Assembly: GCF_001039355.2 (NCBI RefSeq)
Contig: NW_019773803.1
Location: 40,155 to 95,580, forward strand
DNA from: Lingula anatina
Lineage: Eukaryota; Brachiopoda; Lingulata; Lingulida; Lingulidae
Reading direction: 5' to 3'
DNA length: 55,426 nucleotides
Positions 35,588 to 46,190 of the stretch are shown here, in pieces. Both the position numbers and the translations under genes were made by a program. The notes under the pieces were generated by a model. The model did no database searches and had not been told where the DNA came from. It saw nothing but the letters and a program-made list of their open reading frames with translations. Each line of letters begins with the position of its first letter. Within the stretch, counting starts at the first letter, position 1.

Positions 35588-35904
35588 GTATGTTACACGA
35601 TATTTTCTTAAATACAAGACCAAATACAAAACCCTGATGTGGTCATTATGTAATTACATGTATGTTCACCTGAGGCATTTATTGGGGAGATAAATTTGTC
35701 ACCTGGTTCAGACAATTATCTGATACAATCTCTGAGGTGGGCTAGTGCACTGTACAGGTAATTAGTACAAGCTCACTGTCAATATCAGTGCATCTATCCT
35801 TTTTTTCTTCTTCATTATCTTTCTGTTGTGTATCCAGGTAGATTTCGGTTAAAAAATTTATGATATGACTAGTCATGTCAATTTTCTGTTTTGTCATCAG
35901 TCTA

Positions 35905-35938
<34 letters not shown>

Positions 35939-36259
35939 GAATCATTGTTATAGATGTGTTGATGATGACTTTAATAATTATTTTCATGATTATTTTTTAC
36001 TTGTTTTATAGGTGAAAACTGTACAGTGAGGATAGAGAGAGAAACAAAATATAGGATCCAGACGGCAGAGAAAATTAGAAGTAGGCCTACCAGATTGAGC
36101 CTTAAAATGTTGATATTTTAAGCTTTTGTCTCTAAGTTTATATACAGTAAAATATAAATGATATAAAATGTGAAGAAAGAATGACTATAGTTAGTTATGG
36201 TTTGCCAAAAATTGTGAAAAGAAAAAGAATTAAAGAAACCGTACTGCTGAGAGCCAAGA

Positions 36260-36314
<55 letters not shown>
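35905..36314. repeat. (ATGT)n and (TA)n microsatellites
   Basis: (ATGT)n at 35905-35935 and (TA)n at 36263-36314, in otherwise featureless DNA between the SAP exon and the inverted-arm element. Confidence 0.85.
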
Positions 36315-36318
<4 letters not shown>

Positions 36319-36773
36319 TTTTTTTTTAAACCAAACTATACAGACGGAAGATTTGAGTAAGAAACTAACAAATAACAACCCACATTTTCTACGTTAGCTA
36401 CGATAATTGTCATCAAACTCTCTCTGTGCTTGCCTAGCCATAGTGGAAAACGAGCTACGACCGACTTACACCACCTAGCTGGCAAGCGTAAATTTACGAC
36501 TAAGCTTAGACCGACGTAAACACTATTCTAGTTTGGTGCAACTGACTTTACTCGGGCGTAGCGATTTGCGCCCGGTTTACGCCGGCGCAACTGCTACAGG
36601 CCTAACCAAATACCAGACTCGGCACCTACGGATCCAGAATAAACCGGCATATCAGACCACACTACCCGTTTTCAAGGTGTGTGTCAGATCGCATTACAGA
36701 GTATCAGCCACCACACCGATTTTGCCTGGTGCGCGATGTGATAGCGATGATCGTAGTAATAGATAAACCCCGA

Positions 36774-36840
36774 GTCAGCGAGGGTTATGTGGCATACACG
36801 AGTGCGTAGCATGAGTGGATGTCACATAACCCTCGCTGAC
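36774..36840. repeat. Perfect 18-bp inverted repeat hairpin
   Basis: GTCAGCGAGGGTTATGTG at 36774-36791 is repeated in exact inverse at 36823-36840 around a 31-base loop. Weaker pairing extends outward (GATAAACC.. / ..GGATCTATC). It lies just inside the left arm of the surrounding element. Confidence 0.85.
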
Positions 36841-36944
36841 GAGGGATCTATCTTACTTAGACCACGGTCAATTAACTTCAACATCAGTTCACGACATCAC
36901 ACTCACGCAACTACCCCGCTATCTTCATTACCACACTATTCATC

Positions 36945-37310
36945 ATGTTTGGAGCGGAGGAGGACGTCACCCTCTCTCAGCTAAATTTATTACCAACCCA
37001 ATCGTTATTTAAGGTGGATATCAGTGCAAAATCAAAGCGGTTCGAAGACCCAGTTCATTCCGCTGAATTTGAAAAAATGGTTGCAGACAGAATTCCAGCA
37101 AACACACAGAAAAATACGACCTGGGCATGTAATATCTTTAAGGACTGGCGCACGTGGCGTAATTTTAGAACTGTCACTATGGCCGACCCTCACTGGCCTA
37201 TTCCAACCCTTGAGGGGGAAATCTAGAGATTTTGGATTATTGGTTGGCAAGATTCATAACGGAAATTAAGGGCCAAGATGGCAGTTCCTATCCGCCTGGT
37301 GTGTTTAATT
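36945..37310 (+). pseudogene. DUF3504/Crypton-like tyrosine recombinase fragment
   Basis: The + frame reads MFGAEEDVTLSQLNLLPTQ, then KRFEDPVHSAEFEKMVADRI, PANTQKNTTWACNIFKDW and a PIPTLEG. After a one-base frameshift near 37205-37215 it continues ILDYWLARFITEIKGQDG and SSYPPGVF. RF..PV...E......IP..T...T.WA..IF..W, then LDYWLARFI.E.R..DGS.YPP, is the N-terminal SAM-like region of the DUF3504 family (QRICH1, ZMYM and KCTD1 relatives of Crypton recombinases). The catalytic part is absent, so it is a dead fragment. Confidence 0.65.
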
Positions 37311-38875
37311 TTTCTTATCATTTGTTATTATCTTTTAAGTCGCAGCAGCAACCTGCTTCAATATTGTTAAGACATTTCACATAAATATGCAATATTCGTG
37401 AAACAACTATATTTTGAATTTCAAAAGCATCGTGCGCTTCAGTAACTTCATCTTCAACCCACCCTGCAAGCTCTTTATCTGCACCTCCAATGAAGCAAAA
37501 TATGGAAAAGGACGACAAAATTTTAACAATTGAAATACCTTCTGTTATTGAGAAAGTTATAATTACGGCAAAAAGATCACTTTTGAAATATAATACAGCT
37601 TGTTTTTTTGTTCTTTCTTTTTTCATATGTGGTGATAAACGCTCAGTCCCTAATTAACTTGCTTTCAAGTGTGTTTACGGTTCTGTGCTTCGATGAGTAG
37701 TATGTGTGTGTTTTAGCGGGTTATATGGCATTCATGCGAGACGTGCGGTTATGCGAGTTACACCACGTCTGAGTCTTTTGTTCTTCACTTTCACCGTGGT
37801 CTAAAGCGGGGTTGGAAAGTAGTGCATCTCATCTAGATTCATGGGCTGCTGCAATTTTCTGACAATACCGCAATTTTTAACATAAAATTTAGGTTCGGAC
37901 ATAGCCAATGATGTTTTGTAAATAAGAACTTGCAAACTTATTCATTTAGAAAAGTAGACCTAATTTTGATAGCGAAAGCATATTCTGTCGGGGGTTAAAT
38001 ATTTTCTGGACGAGATTCAGTGAGTCGTCTGTCGCCATGTTGTCACTCGGAACTACTCCGATGTCTCCGCACTCGACAATAGTATGGAGCTTGCGGAATG
38101 AGTCGAGGGTTGCCGATTTCCATGTTGTTGTATTCATACGACTCCTACTTGACGAAAACGAGGCGCGATACCCGGATGACAGGTACGCTTACAAAATTTG
38201 TGATGGGGTATGATACTATGTAATGCGATCTGACACACACCTTGAAAACGGATAGTGTGGTCTGATATACCGGTTTATTCTGGATCCGTAGGTGCCGAGT
38301 CTGGTAGTTGGGTAGGCTGTGCTACGCCTCACTTACGACCGGTTGGTGCAACCGGGCCCTGGTGTAGAGCCGAACTTCCCCGCCTGATCCCGGTGAGTAG
38401 GCTACAACTCGTACCAGAGCTGCCGTGCAGACGTGTACGGTACCAGAGACGACAATAAATCAGAATCGAGACACGATACACAGTGATCTACAATCTCCCA
38501 CCGTAAGTACACGTAGAACCAGTGAACAGGCCTACTCTAAATACAAAAGGAATCCCCTCACAATAAAGGCAAAAAAATGTTATTCTAAGGAAAGTTCGAT
38601 GGATTTACTTTTTAATACATACAATCAGCTAAACATTTCCAACTTAATTTCTCATAACGACACCAGAAAGCAAATTAAATCAAATCAACCATACGGTAAA
38701 CACCAGCAGGCTTTGTCAATTTCATTATTTGTTTATTTCAAACAGCGCTCTTCTCGCGTATGCCCAGTAGTTTGAATCCTGAGCTGAGCTTTTGTATGAG
38801 GCTCACCAACAGCATTTTCCCTTGCGTTTTCTTAATAGCGCTTACTGCATATGCCATTATCAATTAAGCAGGTTT

Positions 38876-39651
38876 GTTACAACCCACTTTGAAAAATTTA
38901 CGCAATTTGAAAAAAAATTTCAAATCGCGTCAAAAATGAGACAAAGTCAACGCGATTTGAAAAATTATTTCAAACTGCGTTAAGAACATACATTCATAAA
39001 TTATTTCATTTTGCTTGAGGTTATGAATTCAGTTGACATGCTTATTATCAATTTATTTTCTTGAATGAATCTGTCGATTGCAAAAGGCAAGAAGAAATTT
39101 CGGAAAATGCAAAGGGAAAATGAAACTTGATAGGCCAAAATGAAGTGAAATTATTATAAATCGTTCCTTATTTTCAAGAATATTATGGGGAAGACCCCCA
39201 GACTGCTCGTTTCTATGAGGAGTTCTATTGTTGTTGATGGGACCTAATTCCTTCTTCTTGTAAAAAGGGTCTCTAATTTTGGTTAAGAAGCGGGCCTTAA
39301 GAGGGCTTTGAGCAACGGGCCCCTGGTTTGCTATTTATAGGCCTACAACTTCCCAGCAACCACATTTCTACCAAATAGGCCATTGTATATATAGACCTGT
39401 AGAAAGTCAGGTGATTAGGCATAGGCAGATACTCATCTTAACATTTTTCTCAAAATTTTTCAAAGTGTGTTAAAATGTGGCTGTTTGACGCAATTTGAAA
39501 TATTACATTTTTCTTTCAAATTGCGTTGAGTCAGTCCACGATTTTAACGCAATTTGAAATATTTTTTCAAATCGCGTTGACTTTGTCCAATTTTTGACGC
39601 GATTTGAAAAATTTTTTCAAATTGCGTAATTTTTTCAGAGTGGGTTGTAAC
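38876..39651. mobile_element. 776-bp foldback MITE with ACGCAATTTG repeats
   Basis: Terminal inverted repeats GTTACAACCCACTTTGAAAAA (left) and TTTTTTCAGAGTGGGTTGTAAC (right). Both subterminal regions contain several short palindromic blocks built from ACGC(A/G)ATTTGAAA and TTTCAAAT(T/C)GCGT. A CAGGTT word lies beside each end. There is no coding sequence. Confidence 0.75.
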
Positions 39652-39889
39652 ACAGGTTACACCTACCCCCTATCCGAGTAATTTTTCTTCATTGAGACTT
39701 TATCTTATTTTATTCGATTAAAGACAGTCTCAGTGGGTTAGATTAATGTATAGAAGCAGGTTCTATGTAAAGCTTTGATCAGATTTGTGTTTTGTGAGAT
39801 TGTTTATTATTATATTAATAAGTCTGGGTCACAAAAGTCCTGTTAAGACAACTAGAATAAAGAATTAGAAAACGAAAACTATTTATCAT

Positions 39890-40022
39890 GATTTCGGAGC
39901 ACAGCCAGAAGTACTTCCGGCTCAAGGTCACGACCTCGATTTTCCCACGCTTACGACCAATCACAGCAGGCTTCAGTCAGAATGAGATAGACGTCACGAC
40001 TACACAGCGAAACTTGTCAGAC
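39890..40022 (+). promoter_or_regulatory. Promoter-like region with possible untranslated exon
   Basis: GACCAATCACAG (CCAAT-type) at about 39955, AGACGTCACGAC (CRE) at about 39988, and a GTAAGT donor following ACATG at about 40026 suggest a 5' exon start. No downstream exon was found before the assembly gap. Confidence 0.3.
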
Positions 40023-40364
40023 ATGTAAGTGCCGCCTGTCCATCTTTTCGGTACATGTACCGATCAAAAATAGACAACGTAAAGCCCAAAACGCTCTTAT
40101 ACACGTAACCAACTTTGTATGAGCACAAATATTGTCATTTATTGTGAACAGGATAATATGATAATCAGACACACTTGAGACCTGTGAAGCGCATACTCAC
40201 GTGTCGAGGAGTAGTTTCGCCATTGCCTCGTATGTGAGTCCTAACTCAGCTTTAAGTGTCCTCCACCGCCCCACCTCCCTCCCAACATACACAGTCTGAG
40301 TGCTTCTTCGTCTGTCTCTAATTTTCTTTCGTATCTTTCGAACTGGAGTGGCTATTTTCTTTCG

Positions 40365-40389
40365 NNNNNNNNNNNNNNNNNNNNNNNNN
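40365..40389. other. Assembly gap (25 N)
   Basis: A run of 25 Ns. The bases after it (GCTGAGACTGTCTTTAA) are the inverse of a word at 39718-39733, so the two sides may belong to an inverted repeat collapsed by the assembly. Confidence 0.95.
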
Positions 40390-40769
40390 GCTGAGACTGT
40401 CTTTAAGATTTTATTTCATTTTTATTTGTCACTATTTGTTTTTGAGGGGGGGGGGGGGTGATGCAAAGTAGGCCTACAGAGTTAATACTTAATATGGAAT
40501 ATTTTTATCATTGTTATTTTTGAGCGCAGATTAAATTTGTTGGCTTTATTCATCAAAAAAGTATGTCATTGAGTGAAAAAATATCCAATATTCTGTTGTG
40601 AGATAATTTGGTCAAAATTATAAAATCTGACAGATGTCATTCAAAACAAAAACATAGGCCTACCCCTAGGCAAACATATCAACACTTCGCTGTAAATATT
40701 CACTTTAAACTAAGGTATTAAAGAAAATGATAGCCTCCGGACAGTGATATGCTACACAGGCAAAGAACC

Positions 40770-41480
40770 CATTACAGTAAATTGGTACACAAAGTTGTTC
40801 CTGAAATGGCTCTTACAAAGAGAATCATTGTTTGCTGTAGAATGTCTCTGTATGAATCCTGGTTGAGGTTGCTTTTTAGAAAAACCAATTGGTTCTGGGC
40901 ACCGGCATGAAATGCTCCCTAAACAGAGACGCCACCGCCCCCTGCTTGCGCCCTAGTACACAATCATCGTACACGTCGGCGGACACGGATTCGACCGTCA
41001 ACCCCAAAACTCCTTATCTGGCCTCATCACTGAAAACGACGTGATCCCAGTGGTTTGGCTGCAAATGCACGTGGTCCCCAGCCCATTTCAGACGACGCCG
41101 TACAGTGTATATGACCCGCTGTTAACAGTGGTTTCCGTATTGGTCTTCGTGCAAAATAACCGGCTTGCACTAATCTCTTGTTCACGAGGGACGTTGAAAC
41201 GGGCGTTTGAATGACATTTTGCCACTCTCTTCTGAGGACACTGGTTGTCTTTGTACGACCAACAGGGCACAGTCTAAGGAGAACGCGACCCTGTCTTCTT
41301 GGTGTGATACGAGGACACCCTGGTCAAGATCTTGGAGTAGGTGCGCCTGTTTTAGTATTTCTTTAGAGGACTTTACTAACGGTTCCCTGAATTGCCTGGC
41401 AATGGCTGCCCGTTTCTGGCCATTTTCTCTGAGAGCAAGAATTCCATAGTAAGCTGCGTTGCTTAGCTGTCGAAACATAT
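40770..41480 (-). pseudogene. Tc1/mariner-like transposase remnant
   Basis: Minus strand, with several frameshifts and stops. It reads YLTEDMFRQLSNAAYYGIL, ALRENGQKRAAIARQF (helix-turn-helix), RLVQAGYFARRPIRKPLLT, LKWAGDHVHLQPNHWDHVVF with SDEARFGV (one catalytic Asp), then GGGGVSV.GAFHAGAQNQLV. This is the normal order of a Tc1-family DDE transposase. The C-terminal catalytic part is too decayed to read. Confidence 0.75.
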
Positions 41481-42420
41481 CTTCTGTAAGGTACCTGTCA
41501 AGTTTCAGAGCGATCCTTTTGTTGCTTCTCGAAATACACTCCAAAGATTGACCAAACCCACGCGTTTTTATACAAGGGGAGAAATTGCCGAAAAGACCAC
41601 CCCTTACATTTCTGACCACAGAACATGCACCTGCAAGTGTTAGTCTTTTTCCTTTCGATCATACATATTATTTTTTTTTTTCGTTCAACTATATCTTGGA
41701 CGAATTAAGTTGTACATTACACTAGTGTGTATGTATATATACACTTTTATTATTTCTTTGGTTTTGTGGGGGGGGGGGGGGTGTAAAGGGGATACCTTAG
41801 ATGTTAAGGGAGAGGCACGTGACGGATGCGCCCTTCCTAAATCGGCCTCTGTATTGTTATTATTCTGGAACACGGTCCATTACGATTTTCTTATTGAAAA
41901 TTAACGTGTTGCTTTCAGGCTGTTTTTACAATAGGACAATGAAATCGCTGTTTAACTTTAAGTAACTAATTCGGCGATAGCAATCACAATTCTGCGACTC
42001 CAAGTCGCAAACGGCATTGATCGTTCATCACAAGCTTTACAATGTTATTAAATCAGATATGGATGAACAAAAGTGCGTATTGGGTAATCTAATTATGCTT
42101 TATATACAAGATGAACTTCTAATAACAATCTAGAGATAATTATGTTCATTTAGATATAAGAAACGACGGACTAAAATATAAGTTATTGCGTTTTCCGTCA
42201 CCCTTCACCACTAAGCATGCGATTGTGCATATGTTAGCTTTGCTATGTGAGAAATATGCTTACAATTAAATTATGATACATGTATAAATGTCTGTTGAAC
42301 AATCCAAATACGTATATACAAAATTCTTGAAAATGCGTAATATAGTCAAATTTTTAAGACTATATCGTAGAAGCAGGGGTTAGAAAGAGCGTTTCCTTAA
42401 TATAGGCCTAGCGCTGGCGG
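41481..42420. other. Intergenic, nothing identified
   Basis: Non-coding DNA with a short GT/TA repeat at about 41730 and a G13 run at about 41768-41781. Confidence 0.5.
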
Positions 42421-42436
42421 TTTTGGGCGACCTTAG

Positions 42437-42919
42437 TTACCTAACGTTTTTTAATTTAAAAAAATATATGACTCTAAAAGCTGGTGCAAAGTTCTCTTGG
42501 CAAATAGAGATACGTGTGGAGATAACCCACTCTTGCTTGTCGGCAACTAAATTTGATAAATCAATCTCCATTGCGTCACTTTTCCTCGTGGCATGCGCCC
42601 CAGACAGCATCATTTCGCACCCCGGAAGTAACGTAGGTTGTCTCCAAGTCCAAGGTCCTGTCACATGTGCAATGTCATTAGAACTGAATTTTATATACAG
42701 AGTCGTCTTTTTTTTAAGTTCAAGTTTTACACAAATCTCTCTAGCGAATGAAGCTGATGCAGTATTAAATGCATGGCTTTCAAAACGCAAAATCACGTCA
42801 GTCATCTGTTTTCTTAATTTTATTACTGTGATGAAAGATATAACTTCATTCTTAAATGTTTTCCGTATAAATAAGGTCTTAAAAGTTTTTCTTCCTTCAT
42901 TTGAAGGTACGCCCGCCAT
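42437..42919 (-). CDS. Unrecognised 160-aa frame downstream of the peptide frame
   Basis: ATG at 42919, 13 bases after the TAG of the upstream peptide frame and in the same exon, opens an uninterrupted 160-residue frame ending TAA. It begins MAGVPSNEGRKTFKTLFIR and contains VISFITVIKLRKQMTDVIL, FESHAFNTASASFAREICVK, LYIKFSSNDIAHVTGPWTW and RQPTLLPGCEMMLSG. Many alternating hydrophobic positions suggest beta-strands. It has no signal peptide or membrane helix of its own. I do not recognise a family. The context AAGGCAATGG is a fair initiation site. The left duplicate keeps the start but is broken. It may be an independent gene, a second cistron, or an exon of a longer product. Confidence 0.5.
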   Translation of the reverse strand: MAGVPSNEGRKTFKTLFIRKTFKNEVISFITVIKLRKQMTDVILRFESHAFNTASASFAREICVKLELKKKTTLYIKFSSNDIAHVTGPWTWRQPTLLPGCEMMLSGAHATRKSDAMEIDLSNLVADKQEWVISTRISICQENFAPAFRVIYFFKLKNVR

Positions 42920-42932
42920 TGCCTTGGTTTAA

Positions 42933-43727
42933 CTACGTCCTGAAATTGTAAAAAAAAATCTAAAAATATGAACGAACTAAGGAGGAAAAAAACCTTTCAA
43001 TATCCAAATTGCATACAGTAAAATCTCAGAAAATGTAGAGATGTTGATGAACCCAGGGCCGGATCAATGTATAAGCACACAAAGCTAAGGAGAAACCAAG
43101 CAGTCGGGGTAAAAATATAAATTTATATGTAAAAATTTAAATGTTCCAATATGGGGGTACCATGGCGCTGGTGATGCAAAGACACATCACAAAACCAAAA
43201 CTTGACCCTGGAGATATCCGCCAGTGTTTGAAATGTCTAGATACGAAAGTACCTTCATATCTAAGATTAATTTGTCTGTCATACATACTTTTTAGAACCA
43301 TCTTATAAAAAAACATGTCTTGAAAATATCTTACCCGCCAAACCGAGCATATGTCTTTGCGTATCCATTTTCCAAAAGATAAAGATCCCATTCTTCCAAT
43401 AGCTTTTTGCATTCTTCGGTTGTGCAGCCTCCTCTTTTTATCATATATTTTAGGTACCAATTTCTAGAAGTAATAGGATTAATGTATTTACCAATCAGCT
43501 TGGATGTTTCCTTTTTATTCATAGAAATAGAAATAAATATCCACGTTTATTTCATCTAATGCTTTTTGCATCTACATTATTGTTAAGACAACTTACTGGA
43601 ACTTCGGAGGTATTTTATTCCAAGGGACGCCGTCCACCTCAGTTGGTGCTGGGATTGCCTCTGTACCTTGACAGAACATCAGGAAGAACGCCAGGGTCAG
43701 CGCCAGGAGGAACACTCTTTCTACCAT
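42933..43727 (-). CDS. Small secreted peptide precursor (88 aa)
   Basis: Three minus-strand exons, 43727-43597, 43463-43335 and 42939-42933 (stop TAG), with GT-AG borders. The product starts MVERVFLLALTLAFFLMFCQ, a clear signal peptide probably cut near GTEA. It continues IPAPTEVDGVPWNKIPPKFQ, NWYLKYMIKRGG, CTTEECKKLLEEWDLYLLEN and GYAKTYARFGGT. The KR before GGCTTEEC is a plausible convertase site. CTTEEC could form a small disulphide loop, and an amphipathic helix follows. The LL..WDLYL...Y....ARFG end loosely recalls NPF/NPY-type peptides but lacks the GR/GK amidation end, so I do not assign it. The second frame (42919-42437) begins right after its stop. A decayed inverted duplicate lies at 28455-29700. 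Confidence 0.65.
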
Positions 43728-44105
43728 GTTAAAGCTGCGATGTAAATATGGAAGTCCCTATTTCAAAAGATGTAAACATTTGAATTAATTGTATGGTCAC
43801 TTTGAAGAGTAAATGTATGCCGATCCANACGCTGGTGGTACAATAATTCAGAGTTTACAATACCTGTTGTTTCCCAATGTGACAGAATAATAGATTTTAT
43901 GAAGTTCTGTTTTCAGGACAAAAGATAAAAGGATAATAGAGAAAAAAAAAGAGTGTGAAACTGAGTACCAAGCAGGAAATTTCTTCCTATATCTGTAGCC
44001 ATTCTTTAAATTGCATGTGGTATTTCTTCGTAAATTTCAAACACCACACTCACTCAAAAATTTTATTTTTTGAGATTCAGCACTTCTTGGTTTAATGTCT
44101 TATTC

Positions 44106-45278
44106 CAGTGTATGAAATTCAAGGAAATTACTAGCCAGACCGCCGGGCAGGTAACTCTGAAAAGTTACCAGCCCGGCCATGTATTTACCTGCCCTAGTTA
44201 TGATAACCCCTAGAGTTAAGAGAGGTATGCTGAGGGGGTCTAGAATGCATACTTGGGAGAGTAATTTGGAAATGAAAGGGCAATATCATGCCTTATGCAT
44301 GAAAATTTAGAAATTGGTTGGAATTTCTTCTGAATGATACCTTGTCAGTGTTGGATTTAGAGGGGGTCAGGGGGCTCCTGACGCCCCCCTTTTAATTCCT
44401 GTAAAAAAAAACTCACCTATTGAAATAAGACTTTCACTAGTTGAATCATAGTTCTAAACCATACCAAATGGTACCCTCTACCAGGGCGAGTGATAGATCT
44501 TTTACAGATATTCACAGATATGTCTCTAGCTAGAAAGATGGTCATTCAGGGCTCAACTCACCCTGTTGAGGAATCCCATGTGGAAACAATTATCTCTGCG
44601 CGTGTGCCAAAGGCTTTGTACTTGCTCTGCATGAGCTGAGCTTCACAACGATGTGATAACTGCTCGTTACGCAACCAGTCTAAGGCTTTTTTATCTGTCA
44701 CAGAAGAGCAAGTGATTGAAGTCAGAGTAATCAACTGTCTTGATTGCTGTCACGCAGACTTAGACATGACCTTCTAAGTGGCAGTGCCTGAGCAGTTATG
44801 CAAACAATTATCAGCCATGTAATCAGCCTTGAGATTCCTCAACAGGGTGAGTTGAGCCCTAAATGACCATCTATCTATCTAGAGACATATCTGTGAATAT
44901 CTGAAAAAAATCTATCACTCGCCTTGGTAGAGGGTAACCAAATGGCACCATTCACCATCTAAAATACCAAAAATTTTCAGGGCCCTTTAGAGGGCGGGGG
45001 AGGGCTGGGGTAGTCAATTCAGTTTATGTTCACCTTGCAGGCTGTCTCATTTCTTCTTCAATAATTTATTCATAACTTTTATTCCGATTTCGTGATATCA
45101 TTTGATCATAATTTTTGCTTTTCTGTATAGCAACAAGTATGACCAAATATATATATTGTTGTCAAATAATAGGCTGTAAAAATAGCCAGCCCGCCGGGCG
45201 GGTAATTTGCAAATCTTACCCGCCGGCCTGAAAGTTACCAGCCTCGGGCTGGCGGGCAGGCGGCCATTTCATACACTG
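44106..45278. mobile_element. hAT-type non-autonomous element
   Basis: Ends CAGTGTATGAAAT / ATTTCATACACTG, with the 7-base CTTATTC directly outside both ends (44099-44105 and 45279-45285). CAGTG termini and a 7-8-bp target duplication are hAT hallmarks. Subterminal GC-rich inverted words (CCGCCGGGC(A/G)GGTAA) occur at both sides. There is no transposase frame. A separate foldback element sits inside. Confidence 0.75.
44463..44945. mobile_element. Foldback element nested in the hAT-type element
   Basis: Arms of about 112 bp, 44463-44575 and 44832-44945, are close reverse complements (for example GGGCGAGTGATAGAT / ATCTATCACTCGCC, and CTCAACTCACCCTGTTGAGG on one side). The 256-bp centre has no frame. 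The arms alone could form a long hairpin. Confidence 0.8.
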
Positions 45279-46190
45279 CTTATTCCCTTTCAGGCCTCAT
45301 AAACTATAATTGCCAACTGCGAGCTTAAGTTTTAGCTTGGTGAAATGTTTTGTGGTGAACATTTAAAAAAAAAAAAGCTGGCACTTACCATGTTCACATA
45401 AATAAACCTTAGTGAAAAAAAGGTTAGGTAAAAGGTACCCCCCAAAATGAATTTTTTTCTGGTGAAAAAAATCATAGTTCTGCCAACCATCTTTGCACAT
45501 GGATTTAATATTCCATTCCATTTTCAATTCAATGGTTTATTTCTACATGACAACCAACACCTTGTTTTCATTATCTAAAAAGGTTGACCTTGCAATACCT
45601 TCTTTTTATCGATACAAATTTTGACCTTCCAAAACCCAAGATCCTCTTTTTACCAATATCAATCTAAATAAAATGACCTTTCAACACATGACTAATACCA
45701 CTGTAAAATTTTTTTTGAAATGGAAAGTCTCGGCAGTTGTGATTGAGACACCAGACAGAAAAAAATTGTAAATGATAGCGCTGAATAACAAAACTTTTTT
45801 GTATCCAAAAATAGACATAGTTATAGGTTCTCTGGCAACAGTGATATAAATAATAAATCAACTCCTCAAACTGTAGTTTATTGGAAACCTTGAGCATTAA
45901 CCAAACTTTTAGACGCAAATTGAAAGGATTCCCTAGTAACATTATTTTACCAAATCTTCAAAATCCTGGCACTATAAATGATGAGGCGCCATGAACAACA
46001 TTCGTTCATCTCGACAAGAGTGAAATGAGATATTTGATCCCCTGAGTATCATCAGAAAATGTCATCAATCAGTTTCTCATTCTCAAAAAAGCTTTATAGA
46101 TAATGCCAGAAAGTGTGAAAGCACCCCAAGTGTCATAGTCAACCTTGCACCATTAAACAGTTCCTATTATTTTTATTATAACATACCCAG

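Larger units (their letters stand above)
36592..38320. mobile_element. Inverted-arm element carrying a recombinase remnant
   Basis: About 110-bp arms at 36592-36706 and 38211-38320 are reverse complements with few differences. They include ACTCGGCACCTACGGATCC and AGGTGTGTGTCAGATCGCAT. The 1.5 kb between is GC-richer than its surroundings and holds a DUF3504-like fragment and a strong hairpin. The outer limits may extend to TTGGTGCAAC words at 36535 and 38344. It looks like a DNA transposon; the link between arms and recombinase is inference. Confidence 0.55.

Noticed and set aside
37318-38137. Minus-strand frames of 102 and 63 codons inside the inverted-arm element
   Set aside because: No recognisable motif and no splice context; likely chance frames.
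28455-43727. Insulin- or NPY-family identity for the peptide (LYLLENGY, ARFG)
   Set aside because: The cysteine pattern of insulin and the amidation end of NPY/NPF are missing; the resemblance is limited to a short helix.
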